This document shows positions 18,424 to 27,156 of a stretch of DNA of 64,000 nt, one piece after another (positions within the stretch are counted from its first letter, which is position 1; every line of letters starts with the position of its first letter). The notes under the pieces were generated by a model. That model did no database searches. It saw only the letters and a list, made by a program, of their open reading frames with translations, and was not told the DNA's origin. Source of the stretch: Sphingomonas sp. 67-36 (GTDB lineage: Bacteria > Pseudomonadota > Alphaproteobacteria > Sphingomonadales > Sphingomonadaceae); assembly GCA_001897375.1 (NCBI GenBank), contig MKSU01000010.1:86312-150311 (forward strand), given 5' to 3'. The translations under genes were made by a program, and so were the position numbers.

Positions 18424-18888
18424 GGATCGTTTTCACCCGGAGATTGGCAGGAATTGCGCACGACCGGACGAACGATCCGGATCGTCGATGGTTTCAAACA
18501 CGCCGGCAGGCGTCGATCCGTTTGCGGTCGATAATCCTAAGGCTCGACTCTTTGATCGCGATCTTCGGGTTCGCGTTCCAGTTCAAGATATCCCGCGGCG
18601 GAATCGTCGGACTTGGAAGATGTGGATAACTGTAGAATCACCGAAAATTCGAAAGCGGTCCATCGGTAGTCGGTCCACCCCTTCGGTTCGGATCACGGTG
18701 AATCCGTGATCGCTTAACGCCAAGATTTTGCCGAGAGATTTTGCTGGTCCAGCCACTTGTCAAGTCATTGAAGATGGGGGAGGAGACGAGTCAGCATGTC
18801 GTCGGGTCATGGCTCGATAGGAGCGAGTTGCGTTGCATCGGGGAAGTGCAGTGTAGCTCGGTCGATTGCTTGGCAAAGGGGGAAGATA
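18424..18888. other. 465-bp intergenic region with one perfect inverted repeat
   Basis: Divergent region between the YqcI/YcgG gene and the TbpB-like lipoprotein, so promoters for both should be here. It contains an inverted repeat, GATCACGG (18691-18698) and CCGTGATC (18704-18711), with a 5-base gap and no T-run, more like an operator than a terminator. A 95-codon open frame at 18422-18709 lacks the codon bias of neighbours and I do not call it. Confidence 0.5.
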
Positions 18889-20601
18889 ATGCGGAAATTC
18901 ACGACGCTCCTGAGTGCGACGGCTTTCTTGTCGCTTGCGGGATGCGGAGGAGGGGGCGGCACCTCCAGCGCCGGGAGCACGCCGGTCAATCCGCCCGCAG
19001 CAACAAACAGCACGCTCACCAATCTCCAATACAGTCAATCCTTCGTCAATGACGCGACGACCGCCGCTGTCGCGCTGGACCTCACGACGAAGACCGGAAT
19101 CTCAGGCGATACCGCTGTAAGCACATTGACCATCAGCTATGATGCAAAAAACCAGAGTTATACGGTGGCCGTGGATAGCCGCAGCCAGACATTCGGGCAG
19201 GCCGACATCAAGAGCAATGACCCGGGCCAAACGCTTTACCAGAAGTCCGATGGCACCAATCGCGATTATCTGACGTTGGTGAAAATCCCCTATACCGGCA
19301 CGCAGGCGACGCAATATGTCGGTTTGGGATATTGGCAGCGAAACGTTCTAGCCGATACTCGGCAGGATACCAATTACACGGCTTTTACTTATGGCTTGCC
19401 GACTGCGGCGGCGGCTGTCCCGCGAACCGGCATCGGTGTATTCGGTATCGATGCCTTTGGTTTTGCGTCGAAACCGGGGTCCGAGCCAATCTCGTTTCAA
19501 GGGCATGGGCAATTTAGCGTCGATTTCGGCGCCGCGATTTTTACGGCTCAGGCTTACACGACCGAAACGGGCCTGGTGTCCGGAAGCTCCACGAGCGGGG
19601 GCGGGATCGACCTCCTCGCCGGCGGGCACCTGTCCTCTAACGGCACCTTCTCCGGCAGTGCCTTATATGAAAGTATGCTCGGCAGCGCTGGGGGTAGCCT
19701 GAGCGGGAGGTTCTACGGGCCATCGGCGGAGGAACTGGGCGCGAGCTTCAATGGGCAGGGAGCTGATGGTTTGACCGCGGTGGGGTCATTCACAGGGCAG
19801 CGTGACAGCAGTGCCAAACCGGTAAACCTGACCCTTACCAACATGACACAGCAACAGCTTTTCTATACCCAATATGGCGGTAACTTGGTCGGCCAGTTGA
19901 ACTGGCAGAATGCCGAAACCTTTACCGCATCGCCGCCTACCTCCGACCTTTATGGCGGGCAGTTCACTATCAACGACAAAGTGGCGAGCACTAATCCGAA
20001 CTTTATCACCTATCGTAAGACGTTCACCGGTACGATCGGTAGTGAGGATGTGGTGCTGGAGCTTTTTAAGCCCGGCGCCGGCAACAGTGAACTTGCACTG
20101 ACCTACGCCAGCTTTGGTCACTGGTCGTCCAGTGGATCATATGGCAACAACCAGCCCAATGATCAATTTTTTACCTATGGACTGGATACCCCCGCGCGCC
20201 TGCTCACCGGAAAAACGGGTTCAGGTCATTACGAAGGCGTCGCCTACGGAAACGCGATAAACGGGACCGGCGGACGCTATGACGTTCACGGCTCGTCACG
20301 GTTTGACGTGAACTTCACAAGCCAGAGTTATACAGGCGGGATGACTATTTCCGGCACCGCCAGAGGTGACGGTAGCGCTATCGATTTCGGCAGTTTCGAC
20401 TTCGCTGGCAAGATCGGTGGCTACAGTGCCGGAACCGTCGCGGATATATTGCGCAACGGGCAGGCGATTGGTCAACTCACCACTCGGTTTTACGGACCCG
20501 ACGGAGATGAGATCGCCGGTCCGTTTTACGTTTTGACCCCTGCCGGTGGGCCGGCGGGCAATATCGGGATATCCGGCGTCGTGGCTGCCAAACGACAGTG
20601 A
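18889..20601 (+). CDS. TbpB-like surface lipoprotein, probable Slam substrate
   Basis: 570 residues from ATG 18889 behind AAGGGGGAA. Lipoprotein signal with lipobox LAGC (Cys19) followed by a Gly-rich flexible stretch. Two copies of the barrel hallmark FYGPxxxExxGxF occur: FYGPSAEELGASFNG near residue 275 and FYGPDGDEIAGPF near 535, implying two TbpB-type beta-barrel lobes. Such lipoproteins are flipped to the cell surface by Slam and bind host or environmental ligands, often metals or metalloproteins. The next gene is a Slam and overlaps by 4 bases. GC and codon use are lower than in flanking metabolic genes, suggesting transfer. The ligand is unknown. Confidence 0.8.
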   Translation: MRKFTTLLSATAFLSLAGCGGGGGTSSAGSTPVNPPAATNSTLTNLQYSQSFVNDATTAAVALDLTTKTGISGDTAVSTLTISYDAKNQSYTVAVDSRSQTFGQADIKSNDPGQTLYQKSDGTNRDYLTLVKIPYTGTQATQYVGLGYWQRNVLADTRQDTNYTAFTYGLPTAAAAVPRTGIGVFGIDAFGFASKPGSEPISFQGHGQFSVDFGAAIFTAQAYTTETGLVSGSSTSGGGIDLLAGGHLSSNGTFSGSALYESMLGSAGGSLSGRFYGPSAEELGASFNGQGADGLTAVGSFTGQRDSSAKPVNLTLTNMTQQQLFYTQYGGNLVGQLNWQNAETFTASPPTSDLYGGQFTINDKVASTNPNFITYRKTFTGTIGSEDVVLELFKPGAGNSELALTYASFGHWSSSGSYGNNQPNDQFFTYGLDTPARLLTGKTGSGHYEGVAYGNAINGTGGRYDVHGSSRFDVNFTSQSYTGGMTISGTARGDGSAIDFGSFDFAGKIGGYSAGTVADILRNGQAIGQLTTRFYGPDGDEIAGPFYVLTPAGGPAGNIGISGVVAAKRQ

Positions 20602-21902
20602 TTGCCGCGATCGCGCTGGCGTTGACCGCCCCTGCACAGGAGCAGACCACGGCGGCGACACGGATGGAAAATCTGTCGGTGGTCGAGATGTTTTCGCTCG
20701 CGGATCGTGCGCGTGCCGCAAACCGGATCGATGATGCGATCGGCTTCTATGACGCGCTGATGCATGATCCTAACCCTGATATCCGGGCGGAGGCGCGCTT
20801 TCGCAAGGGCATGATGCTCGCAAACGCACGGCGTTATCGGGAGGCAGCCGTCGCTTTTCGCAGCGTGCTCGATGAGAAGCCCGATGCCGCCCGCGCGCGG
20901 CTGGAGTTGGCGCGTATGCTCGCAGCGATCGGCGATGAAAGGGCTGCTCGACGCGAACTGAGACAAGTTCAGGCTAGTGGTCTGCCGTCGGATGTCGCTG
21001 CGACGGTTGGTCAATTCGACCAGATCCTGCGATCACGCAAGCGGGTGGGTGGATCATTCGAAGTCGCGCTGGCACCCGATTCGAACATTAACCGCGCAAC
21101 GCAAGCGCGCTTGCTGGATACGATTATCGCGCCGGTCACCTTGTCCGATGACGCACGCGCTAAATCCGAGATGGGACTGCATGCCGCCGGCCAGATTTAC
21201 GCCCGTGTCCCGCTTTCGGACTCGATCGCGTTGGTTCCGCGCGCTGCGGGATTGGCGAACCTGTACCGCCAGTCCGAATTCGACGATATCTCAGCGTCCG
21301 CTCTCGTCGGTGTGGAATGGCGGCGCCAGCAGGACCGCTTCAGCCCATCGTTGGGACGGACGTGGCGATGGTATGGCAACAAACTTTACGCGCGAACCGA
21401 TGCTGCGGCGCTCGACTGGCTGCATGTTGTTGGAAAGCGTGCGCAACTTATCATCACCGCCAGCGTCAGCCGCGCTGATTATCTGCAAAACGATCTCCAA
21501 GACGGGACGATCGCGGATCTGGGCATTTCGATCGAGCGAGCGGTGTCATCACGGGTGGGGGGCAGCATCAGTCTTTCCGTGACGCGGCAGTCGGCCCGAG
21601 ATTCCGGTTATGCGACATGGGCGGGAGGGGTTACTGGCTTGGGTTGGCGCGAGATCGGTAAAACGACTCTGTTTCTTTCGGGCGGGTTACGTCGAACGGA
21701 AGGAGACGCAGCGTTGTTTCTGTTTGGCGATCGGCGGCGGGAATGGCTTGTCACCGGGCGTGCGGGTGCAACCTTCCGCAACCTAAAGGTCGGAACCTTC
21801 GCGCCGTATGTGCGCGTAACCTACGAGCGGAACGCATCAAGTTTACAACTCTACGATTATTCACGATTGGCAACTGAGGCCGGGTTGACGCGTGCTTTCT
21901 AA
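20598..21902 (+). CDS. Slam, surface lipoprotein assembly modifier (DUF560)
   Basis: 434 residues from a GTG overlapping the lipoprotein stop. The N-terminal third has TPR-like helical repeats (IDDAIGFYDALMHDPNPD; YREAAVAFRSVLDEKPDAAR). The rest is a DUF560-type outer-membrane barrel, opening with GGSFEVALAPDSNINRAT, a Slam signature, and ending in a strand with terminal Phe. Slam flips TbpB-like lipoproteins through the outer membrane. The predicted signal sequence (IAAIALALTAPAQ) lacks the usual basic residues, but no better start exists in frame. Adjacent substrate lipoprotein makes the role likely. Confidence 0.85.
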   Translation: MIAAIALALTAPAQEQTTAATRMENLSVVEMFSLADRARAANRIDDAIGFYDALMHDPNPDIRAEARFRKGMMLANARRYREAAVAFRSVLDEKPDAARARLELARMLAAIGDERAARRELRQVQASGLPSDVAATVGQFDQILRSRKRVGGSFEVALAPDSNINRATQARLLDTIIAPVTLSDDARAKSEMGLHAAGQIYARVPLSDSIALVPRAAGLANLYRQSEFDDISASALVGVEWRRQQDRFSPSLGRTWRWYGNKLYARTDAAALDWLHVVGKRAQLIITASVSRADYLQNDLQDGTIADLGISIERAVSSRVGGSISLSVTRQSARDSGYATWAGGVTGLGWREIGKTTLFLSGGLRRTEGDAALFLFGDRRREWLVTGRAGATFRNLKVGTFAPYVRVTYERNASSLQLYDYSRLATEAGLTRAF

Positions 21903-22130
21903 ATTCACAACACGCTCAGGTCGGCGACGGTAATTCGACCGACATGTCGGTCTGAGCCGTCAACGCCGGCCAGCGTTGATGAAAGGCGACGATGTTCGCT
22001 TCTCCTCGATAATGAACGCCGTCGATAAATATCGCTGGGGCCAGTTGCCAAATCCTTGATTTTCCACCCGGCGACTGTCTCGTGATTGCCGCCGTGACGC
22101 TTGACACCATCAAACGCCGAAACCAGCCAT

Positions 22131-23165
22131 TTAAGTGGTGCGCGCGATCAACCGGGTAGGCAACATCGCCGATTTCGGGCGGTGGCCGTCGAGAAGCTGC
22201 ATCAGCTTCTCGACGAGCATGGCGCCCGCTACGGCGGTGGGCTGCTCGATCGTGGTGATCGCGGGGGTGAAATGTGCGGCGGGCGGGATGTTGTTGTAGC
22301 CGACCAGCGAATAATCGCGCGGCGTGAGATGGCCGTGGCGTGAGAAAGCGCCGATGATCGCCATCGCGGCGGTGTCGGAAAAGGCGAAGACCGCATCCGG
22401 CAACTCGCCGCGCCCGATATATTGCCCGGCCGCCTCCTGGATCGAGGCGAAGGCGAGCGAATCCGTCACCAGCTGCTCGACCCGCACTTCGGGATGCGTG
22501 GCTGCGATCTCTGCCAGACCATCGTAGCGCAGGCGCAATTCCTCATGCGCCGGATCGCCGACGAACAGCCAGCGGCGGCGATCCATCTTCAGGAAATGCT
22601 CGCCGGCGAGCCGACCGCCGAGGAAATTGTCGCTGCCGACCGCGCAATAATCGGAAACCTGATGCACCGCGCCCCATACGACGATCGGGATGCCGCGCCG
22701 CGCCACGTCGCACAGCATCCACTCGCGCGCGCCCTGGCCCAGCACGATGAAGCCGTCCGCGCCACGCGAGCGATGCAACTCGACGAACCCATCCACCCGA
22801 TCCAGCCCGACCGGGGAGAGGAGCAGGTCGATCTCCCGCACCGACAGCGCTTCCGAGACTCCCGCTAGCAACTCAAAAATGAAGGGGTCGCCGATCGCGC
22901 CGTGGCGGTGCGAGCCGAAGTCGAGCACGACGGCGACGGTGTTGGCGCGCTCCTGCCGCAGGCGTTGCGCGTTGCGGTTGACGACATAGCCCTGCGCGCG
23001 CGCGGCCTCCAGCACGCGCTCGCGGGTTTCGGCGTTCACCAGCGGGCTGTTGTTGAACACACGCGAGACGGTGGGCTTCGATACGTTCGCGGCGCGCGCG
23101 ATGTCCGCCATCGTGGGCCGCGCGCGGCGTGGGGAGGAAGGTCTGTCTGAAACGTCGCTGGGCAT
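22131..23165 (-). CDS. LacI-family transcriptional regulator
   Basis: 344 residues. The N-terminal HTH (PTMADIARAANVSKPTVSRV, with hinge LRQERANTVAVVLDFG) is followed by a periplasmic-binding-protein-like sensor domain (about 75-340) containing GADGFIVLGQG and SLVGYNNIPPAA. A shorter start at 23111 (MADIA) is possible. It is divergent from the catabolic operon that ends in trehalase, with a LacI-type operator between them. The inducer is probably the imported glycoside or a product such as trehalose; that is inference. Confidence 0.9.
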   Translation of the reverse strand: MPSDVSDRPSSPRRARPTMADIARAANVSKPTVSRVFNNSPLVNAETRERVLEAARAQGYVVNRNAQRLRQERANTVAVVLDFGSHRHGAIGDPFIFELLAGVSEALSVREIDLLLSPVGLDRVDGFVELHRSRGADGFIVLGQGAREWMLCDVARRGIPIVVWGAVHQVSDYCAVGSDNFLGGRLAGEHFLKMDRRRWLFVGDPAHEELRLRYDGLAEIAATHPEVRVEQLVTDSLAFASIQEAAGQYIGRGELPDAVFAFSDTAAMAIIGAFSRHGHLTPRDYSLVGYNNIPPAAHFTPAITTIEQPTAVAGAMLVEKLMQLLDGHRPKSAMLPTRLIARTT

Positions 23166-23233
23166 CGGAGCCGGAAACTATGGGACGCGCCGCCCGCGCG
23201 CAATCGCCAAAGCGAGCCGATAGAAACAAATCT

Positions 23234-23247
23234 TGAAACCGATTTCA
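23234..23247. promoter_or_regulatory. LacI-type operator candidate
   Basis: TGAAACCGATTTCA: inverted TGAAA/TTTCA half-sites around a CG-containing centre, the usual architecture for LacI/GalR operators. It lies 64 bp before the TonB receptor start and 69 bp before the lacI start, consistent with repression of both directions. Confidence 0.65.
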
Positions 23248-23310
23248 GCAAGTGATAGCCAACCCGTGTCGAAGCGGGAAACATGCCCGCTGGTAACGGG
23301 GAGGTGCTCG

Positions 23311-25815
23311 ATGCGCGCGATTCGCAAATTGTCTTATGGCCTGTCCGCGAGTGCCTCGGCGTTCGCGCTTCTCGTCGCGGTTCCGGCGCTGGCGCTGGCG
23401 CAGGAGGGCGAGGGCGCGCAGCAGGCGGCGCCCGCCGATTCCGGCCTGGGCGACGTGGTGGTCACCGCCCGGCGCACCGAGGAGAGGGCACAGAAAGTGC
23501 CTGTCGCGATCACCGCCTTCACGCAGGACACGATCCGCGAGAAGGCGATCAGCAACGGCACCGACCTTCAGAATTTCACCCCTTCGCTGACCGTGCTGGG
23601 CGACGTCGCGCGCAACCAGGAAACCTATACGATCCGCGGCATGGGGGGCACCGAAAGCCAGGGATCGGGCAGCGGCCCCGGCGTGGTGGCCTATTTCGCC
23701 GAGGTGCCGACCTCCGCCAGCGGGCCGGGCAATTTCTTCGACCTCGCCTCGCTTCAGGTGCTGAAGGGACCGCAGGGCACATTGTTCGGCCGCAACACCA
23801 CCGGCGGCGCGGTGCTGCTGGAGCCGGCGCGGCCGAAGATGAACACGATCGAGGGCTATGTGCGGGGCACGCTCGGCAGCCTCCGCCGGCGCAGCGCCGA
23901 GGGCGCGCTCAACGTGCCGATCATCGACAACGTGCTGGCGATCCGCGTCGCCGGCCAGTTCGACAAGCGCGACGGCTATGTGAAGGATGTCGTCACCGGG
24001 CGCGACTACCTCAACCGCAACAATTACTCGCTGCGGCTGGGCATCCAGTTCAACCCGACCGACACGATCAGCAGCTATACGGCGGTCAATTACATCGACG
24101 TGGACGAGCATGGCGGCGGCAGCGTGCTGCTCGCGGTGCGACCGGGCAGCCCCTATGCCGACCTGCTCGCGCCCTATCTCGCGGCGCAGCAGGCGCGCGG
24201 GCCATACAAGACGGCGCTCAGCACGCCGACGTTCGAGAAGGCGAAGAGCCTGCTGATCCTCAACAACACGCAATGGCAGCCGACGCAGACGCTGACGATC
24301 AAGAACATCTTCAGCTACGCCCGCGACCGCTCGACCAGCGCGACCGACCGCGATTCCACCCCGCTGCCGATCGCCGACCTGCTCGGCGCCTTCCCCGGCA
24401 GCTACAACAACAACCTGCGCACGATCACGGAGGAATTGCAGGTCCGCTACGACGACGGCACCTTCCGCTTGCAGGCGGGCGGCTTCTTCCTCGACCAGAA
24501 AAGCCCGCAGTCGGAGCCGCTGACCTTCCTGACGCGCAACCCGTTGCAGGCGCTGGGCATCCTCGGCGGCGGCCCGGTCGTCCTCCCACCGGCGCTGCAG
24601 GCTGCTCTCGGCGTCGATGGTCCGCTGCTGCCGGCGCTGAGCGTCCAGCCCTATGCCTCGGTATGGTCGCGCAGCAAGGCGGCCTATGCGCAGGCGCAAT
24701 ACAAGATCACGCCGACGCTGACCGCCACCGCCGGCTTCCGCTGGACGTGGGATTCGTTCGGCGGCAACATCATGGCCTATCAGGACCCCGCCAGCTATCA
24801 GGTGTTCAACCAACTGGCCGCGCTGGGCGTGATCACGCAGGATCAGGCGGCGCAGGTGATCGGCCTCAACGCCAACCTGTGCGTCTATGACGCTTACAAG
24901 GCGGTCGCGGCGGGCGGTTTCCCCACGCTTTATTATCCGAATTGCACCAGGCCGACCTTCAGCGGCAAGAGCAACGGGCCGACCTGGCAGGTCGGGCTGG
25001 ACTGGCAGGCCGATCCCTCCACGCTCGTCTATGCCGTCTCGCGGCGCGGCTATAAGTCGGGCGCGAACAACCCGATCGTCACCTTGTTCCTCGGCGACGA
25101 TTATCCGCTGGCGATCGTGAAGCCGGAGCGCGTGACCGACGCCGAGGTCGGGCTGAAGCGCGACTGGACGATCGGCGGGATGAAGGCGCGCACCAACATC
25201 GCCGCCTTCTACACCTGGTTCAACAATATCCAGGTGATCCAGCGCGCGGCGATCGCCGGCGCGGACATCCTCGCCAATGCGCAGAAGGCGCGCGTGATGG
25301 GTCTGGAGTTCGAAGGCGTGCTCCAGCCGTTCCGCGCGCTGACGCTGAGCGGCACCTATTCGTATAACGACGCGAAATATCTCGATTATACGACGATCGC
25401 GATCCCGGCGATCCCCTCCGCGCTGACCGCCGCGCAGCCCTCGATGAACCTTGCGAGCACGCCGTTCACCTTCGTCGCGCGGCACAAGTTCAGCCTCGAC
25501 GGGCGGCTCGCGCTGCCGATCGCGGCGGCGGCGGGCGACATGGCGCTGCGCGCGACCTATTCGTGGCAGTCGCGCGAGCGGGTGGCGTCCGATCCGCAGC
25601 CGTTCGACACACAGGCGCCCTATGGCCTGCTCAACCTGCGGCTGGAATGGAACAACGTGCGCGGCGCGCCGCTCGACCTCGCCTTCTACGGCACGAACGT
25701 CACCGGCACGAAATATCGCGTCACGGCCAATACGGGCTACAACAACACCGGCTTCTCCAATTCGATCTACGGCGAGCCGGCGCAATATGGGTTCGAACTG
25801 AGGTATCGTTTCTGA
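23311..25815 (+). CDS. TonB-dependent outer-membrane receptor of glycoside operon
   Basis: 834 residues from ATG 23311 with GGGGAGG upstream. Signal peptide ending ALALAQ; TonB-box region GLGDVVVTARRTEERAQKVP; plug domain (about 50-170) with YTIRGMGGTESQGSGSGPG, LKGPQGTLFGRNTTGGAVL; long barrel to a C-terminal YGFELRYRF. It is of the type common in sphingomonads for import of sugars and glycosides. First gene of a seven-gene co-directional operon, directly behind the LacI operator; its TGA overlaps the next ATG. A trehalose-containing ligand is inferred from the trehalase at the operon end. Confidence 0.92.
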   Translation: MRAIRKLSYGLSASASAFALLVAVPALALAQEGEGAQQAAPADSGLGDVVVTARRTEERAQKVPVAITAFTQDTIREKAISNGTDLQNFTPSLTVLGDVARNQETYTIRGMGGTESQGSGSGPGVVAYFAEVPTSASGPGNFFDLASLQVLKGPQGTLFGRNTTGGAVLLEPARPKMNTIEGYVRGTLGSLRRRSAEGALNVPIIDNVLAIRVAGQFDKRDGYVKDVVTGRDYLNRNNYSLRLGIQFNPTDTISSYTAVNYIDVDEHGGGSVLLAVRPGSPYADLLAPYLAAQQARGPYKTALSTPTFEKAKSLLILNNTQWQPTQTLTIKNIFSYARDRSTSATDRDSTPLPIADLLGAFPGSYNNNLRTITEELQVRYDDGTFRLQAGGFFLDQKSPQSEPLTFLTRNPLQALGILGGGPVVLPPALQAALGVDGPLLPALSVQPYASVWSRSKAAYAQAQYKITPTLTATAGFRWTWDSFGGNIMAYQDPASYQVFNQLAALGVITQDQAAQVIGLNANLCVYDAYKAVAAGGFPTLYYPNCTRPTFSGKSNGPTWQVGLDWQADPSTLVYAVSRRGYKSGANNPIVTLFLGDDYPLAIVKPERVTDAEVGLKRDWTIGGMKARTNIAAFYTWFNNIQVIQRAAIAGADILANAQKARVMGLEFEGVLQPFRALTLSGTYSYNDAKYLDYTTIAIPAIPSALTAAQPSMNLASTPFTFVARHKFSLDGRLALPIAAAAGDMALRATYSWQSRERVASDPQPFDTQAPYGLLNLRLEWNNVRGAPLDLAFYGTNVTGTKYRVTANTGYNNTGFSNSIYGEPAQYGFELRYRF

Positions 25816-27155
25816 TGCGCCGGGTGCGCCGCGCGATCGTGCCGCTGGCGCTGCTGCTGCTCGCCTCGTGCGGTTCCTCGCCTGAGCGGCGGGCGATCGA
25901 CGGCGCGCAGCAGCGGCTGGTCGAGCGGATGCGGCAGGCCGGGGCGACCGACCTCGACACCAACGGCCGCGCCGATGGCGGGATGAGCGTGCGGGGCAAG
26001 CTCGCCGGGCGCGGCTTCGCCATCGCCGTGCCCGCGACGTGGAACGGCGAAGTGCTGCTGTTCGCCAACGGCTATTCGACGCCGGGCACGCCGATCCGGG
26101 TGCCGGCCGACCCGGTGGTCAGCGATCCCACCCTCGGCCTGTTCCCCGCCGCCTATCGCGACGGCTTCGCGGTGGGGGAAAGCGCCTATGACAAGTCGGG
26201 GATGGCGGTGAGGAGCGCCGTCCTCAACACGATGCGGCTGCGCGACTGGTTCGCGAAGCTGGGCGCGACCCGCTTCTATATCGGCGGCGGATCGATGGGC
26301 GGGAACATCACGCTGGCGCTGATCGAGAAATATCCGGCCGCCTTTTCCGGCGCGCTGGCGGCGTGCGGGGTGACGGGCGGCTGGGAGGAGGAGATCGGCC
26401 ACCTCGTCGATCTGCGCGCGAGCTACAATTATTTCACGAGGGGAACCGATTACGCGCTGCCCGGCGACAAGGACATCACCAGCGACGGCATATCGTCCAC
26501 CCCGCCGACCGGGCTGGGCTTCGCGCAGCCGGCGTGGCTGATGATGCAGATAAAACGGGTGGCGTCGCCGATCGCCCGGCTGTTCAAGGCGGCGCGCGCT
26601 GATCCGCAAGGGCCGGAGGCGAAGATGGTCGCGCGCATCGCCAGCGTCGCCGACGCCGATGCCGATCCGATGAGCGTCGCCTTTCCGATCATGACCGCGA
26701 TGGTCGGGATGGACGACATGAAGGCGAGCTTCGGCGGCCTCGTCTATGGCAACCGGAACAAGGCCTATGCCAGCCCGTTGCTGAACGCCGCGGAGACGCA
26801 GGCGCTCAATCGCGACATCCAGCGCAACGACGCCGATCCGGCGGCGGTCGCCTTCGCCGACCAATGGTATCGCCCCACCGGCCGCTTCCGCACCCCGCTG
26901 ATCGCGGTGCACAACCCGCATGACGGGCTGGTGTTCGCCGATCAGGCGCGGATGCTGCGCGCGCGTGTCGAGGCGGCGGGCAACGGCGCGCGGCTGTTCC
27001 AGATCTGGGCGCCGTCGCAGCAGAAGGAGATCCCCACCACCGGCCTGACCGGCTGGGGTCATTGCGCGTTCACGCCGCGCCAGATGGGCGTGCTGTGGAT
27101 CACCTTGCGCCGCTGGGTCGAGACCGGGCAGCGGCCGGCGGACGGGAGATACTGA
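25815..27155 (+). CDS. Alpha/beta hydrolase lipoprotein
   Basis: 446 residues. N-terminal lipoprotein signal (IVPLALLLLASC, Cys about residue 19). The hydrolase core has nucleophile motif IGGGSMGGN, an acidic residue in HNPHDGLVF and a late His in GWGHCAF. The long insertion between core elements and overall size resemble tannase/feruloyl-esterase-like or prolyl-peptidase-like exported hydrolases, but no family is certain. It overlaps the receptor by one base (TGATG), so tight coupling. Probably outer- or inner-membrane tethered, acting on the imported compound in the periplasm. Confidence 0.75.
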   Translation: MRRVRRAIVPLALLLLASCGSSPERRAIDGAQQRLVERMRQAGATDLDTNGRADGGMSVRGKLAGRGFAIAVPATWNGEVLLFANGYSTPGTPIRVPADPVVSDPTLGLFPAAYRDGFAVGESAYDKSGMAVRSAVLNTMRLRDWFAKLGATRFYIGGGSMGGNITLALIEKYPAAFSGALAACGVTGGWEEEIGHLVDLRASYNYFTRGTDYALPGDKDITSDGISSTPPTGLGFAQPAWLMMQIKRVASPIARLFKAARADPQGPEAKMVARIASVADADADPMSVAFPIMTAMVGMDDMKASFGGLVYGNRNKAYASPLLNAAETQALNRDIQRNDADPAAVAFADQWYRPTGRFRTPLIAVHNPHDGLVFADQARMLRARVEAAGNGARLFQIWAPSQQKEIPTTGLTGWGHCAFTPRQMGVLWITLRRWVETGQRPADGRY

Positions 27156-27156
27156 C

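Noticed and set aside
18422-18709. 95-codon plus-strand frame in the gap before the Slam-linked lipoprotein
   Set aside because: Third positions are not GC-biased, there is no clear ribosome site, and no family is recognisable.
21916-22113. 65-codon minus-strand frame downstream of lacI
   Set aside because: Reads somewhat protein-like in two frames and could be a gene fragment, but no ribosome site or family is visible.
23245-25785. 846-codon minus-strand frame opposite the second TonB receptor
   Set aside because: Antisense shadow with Arg/Asp/Ala-rich composition and no recognisable domain.
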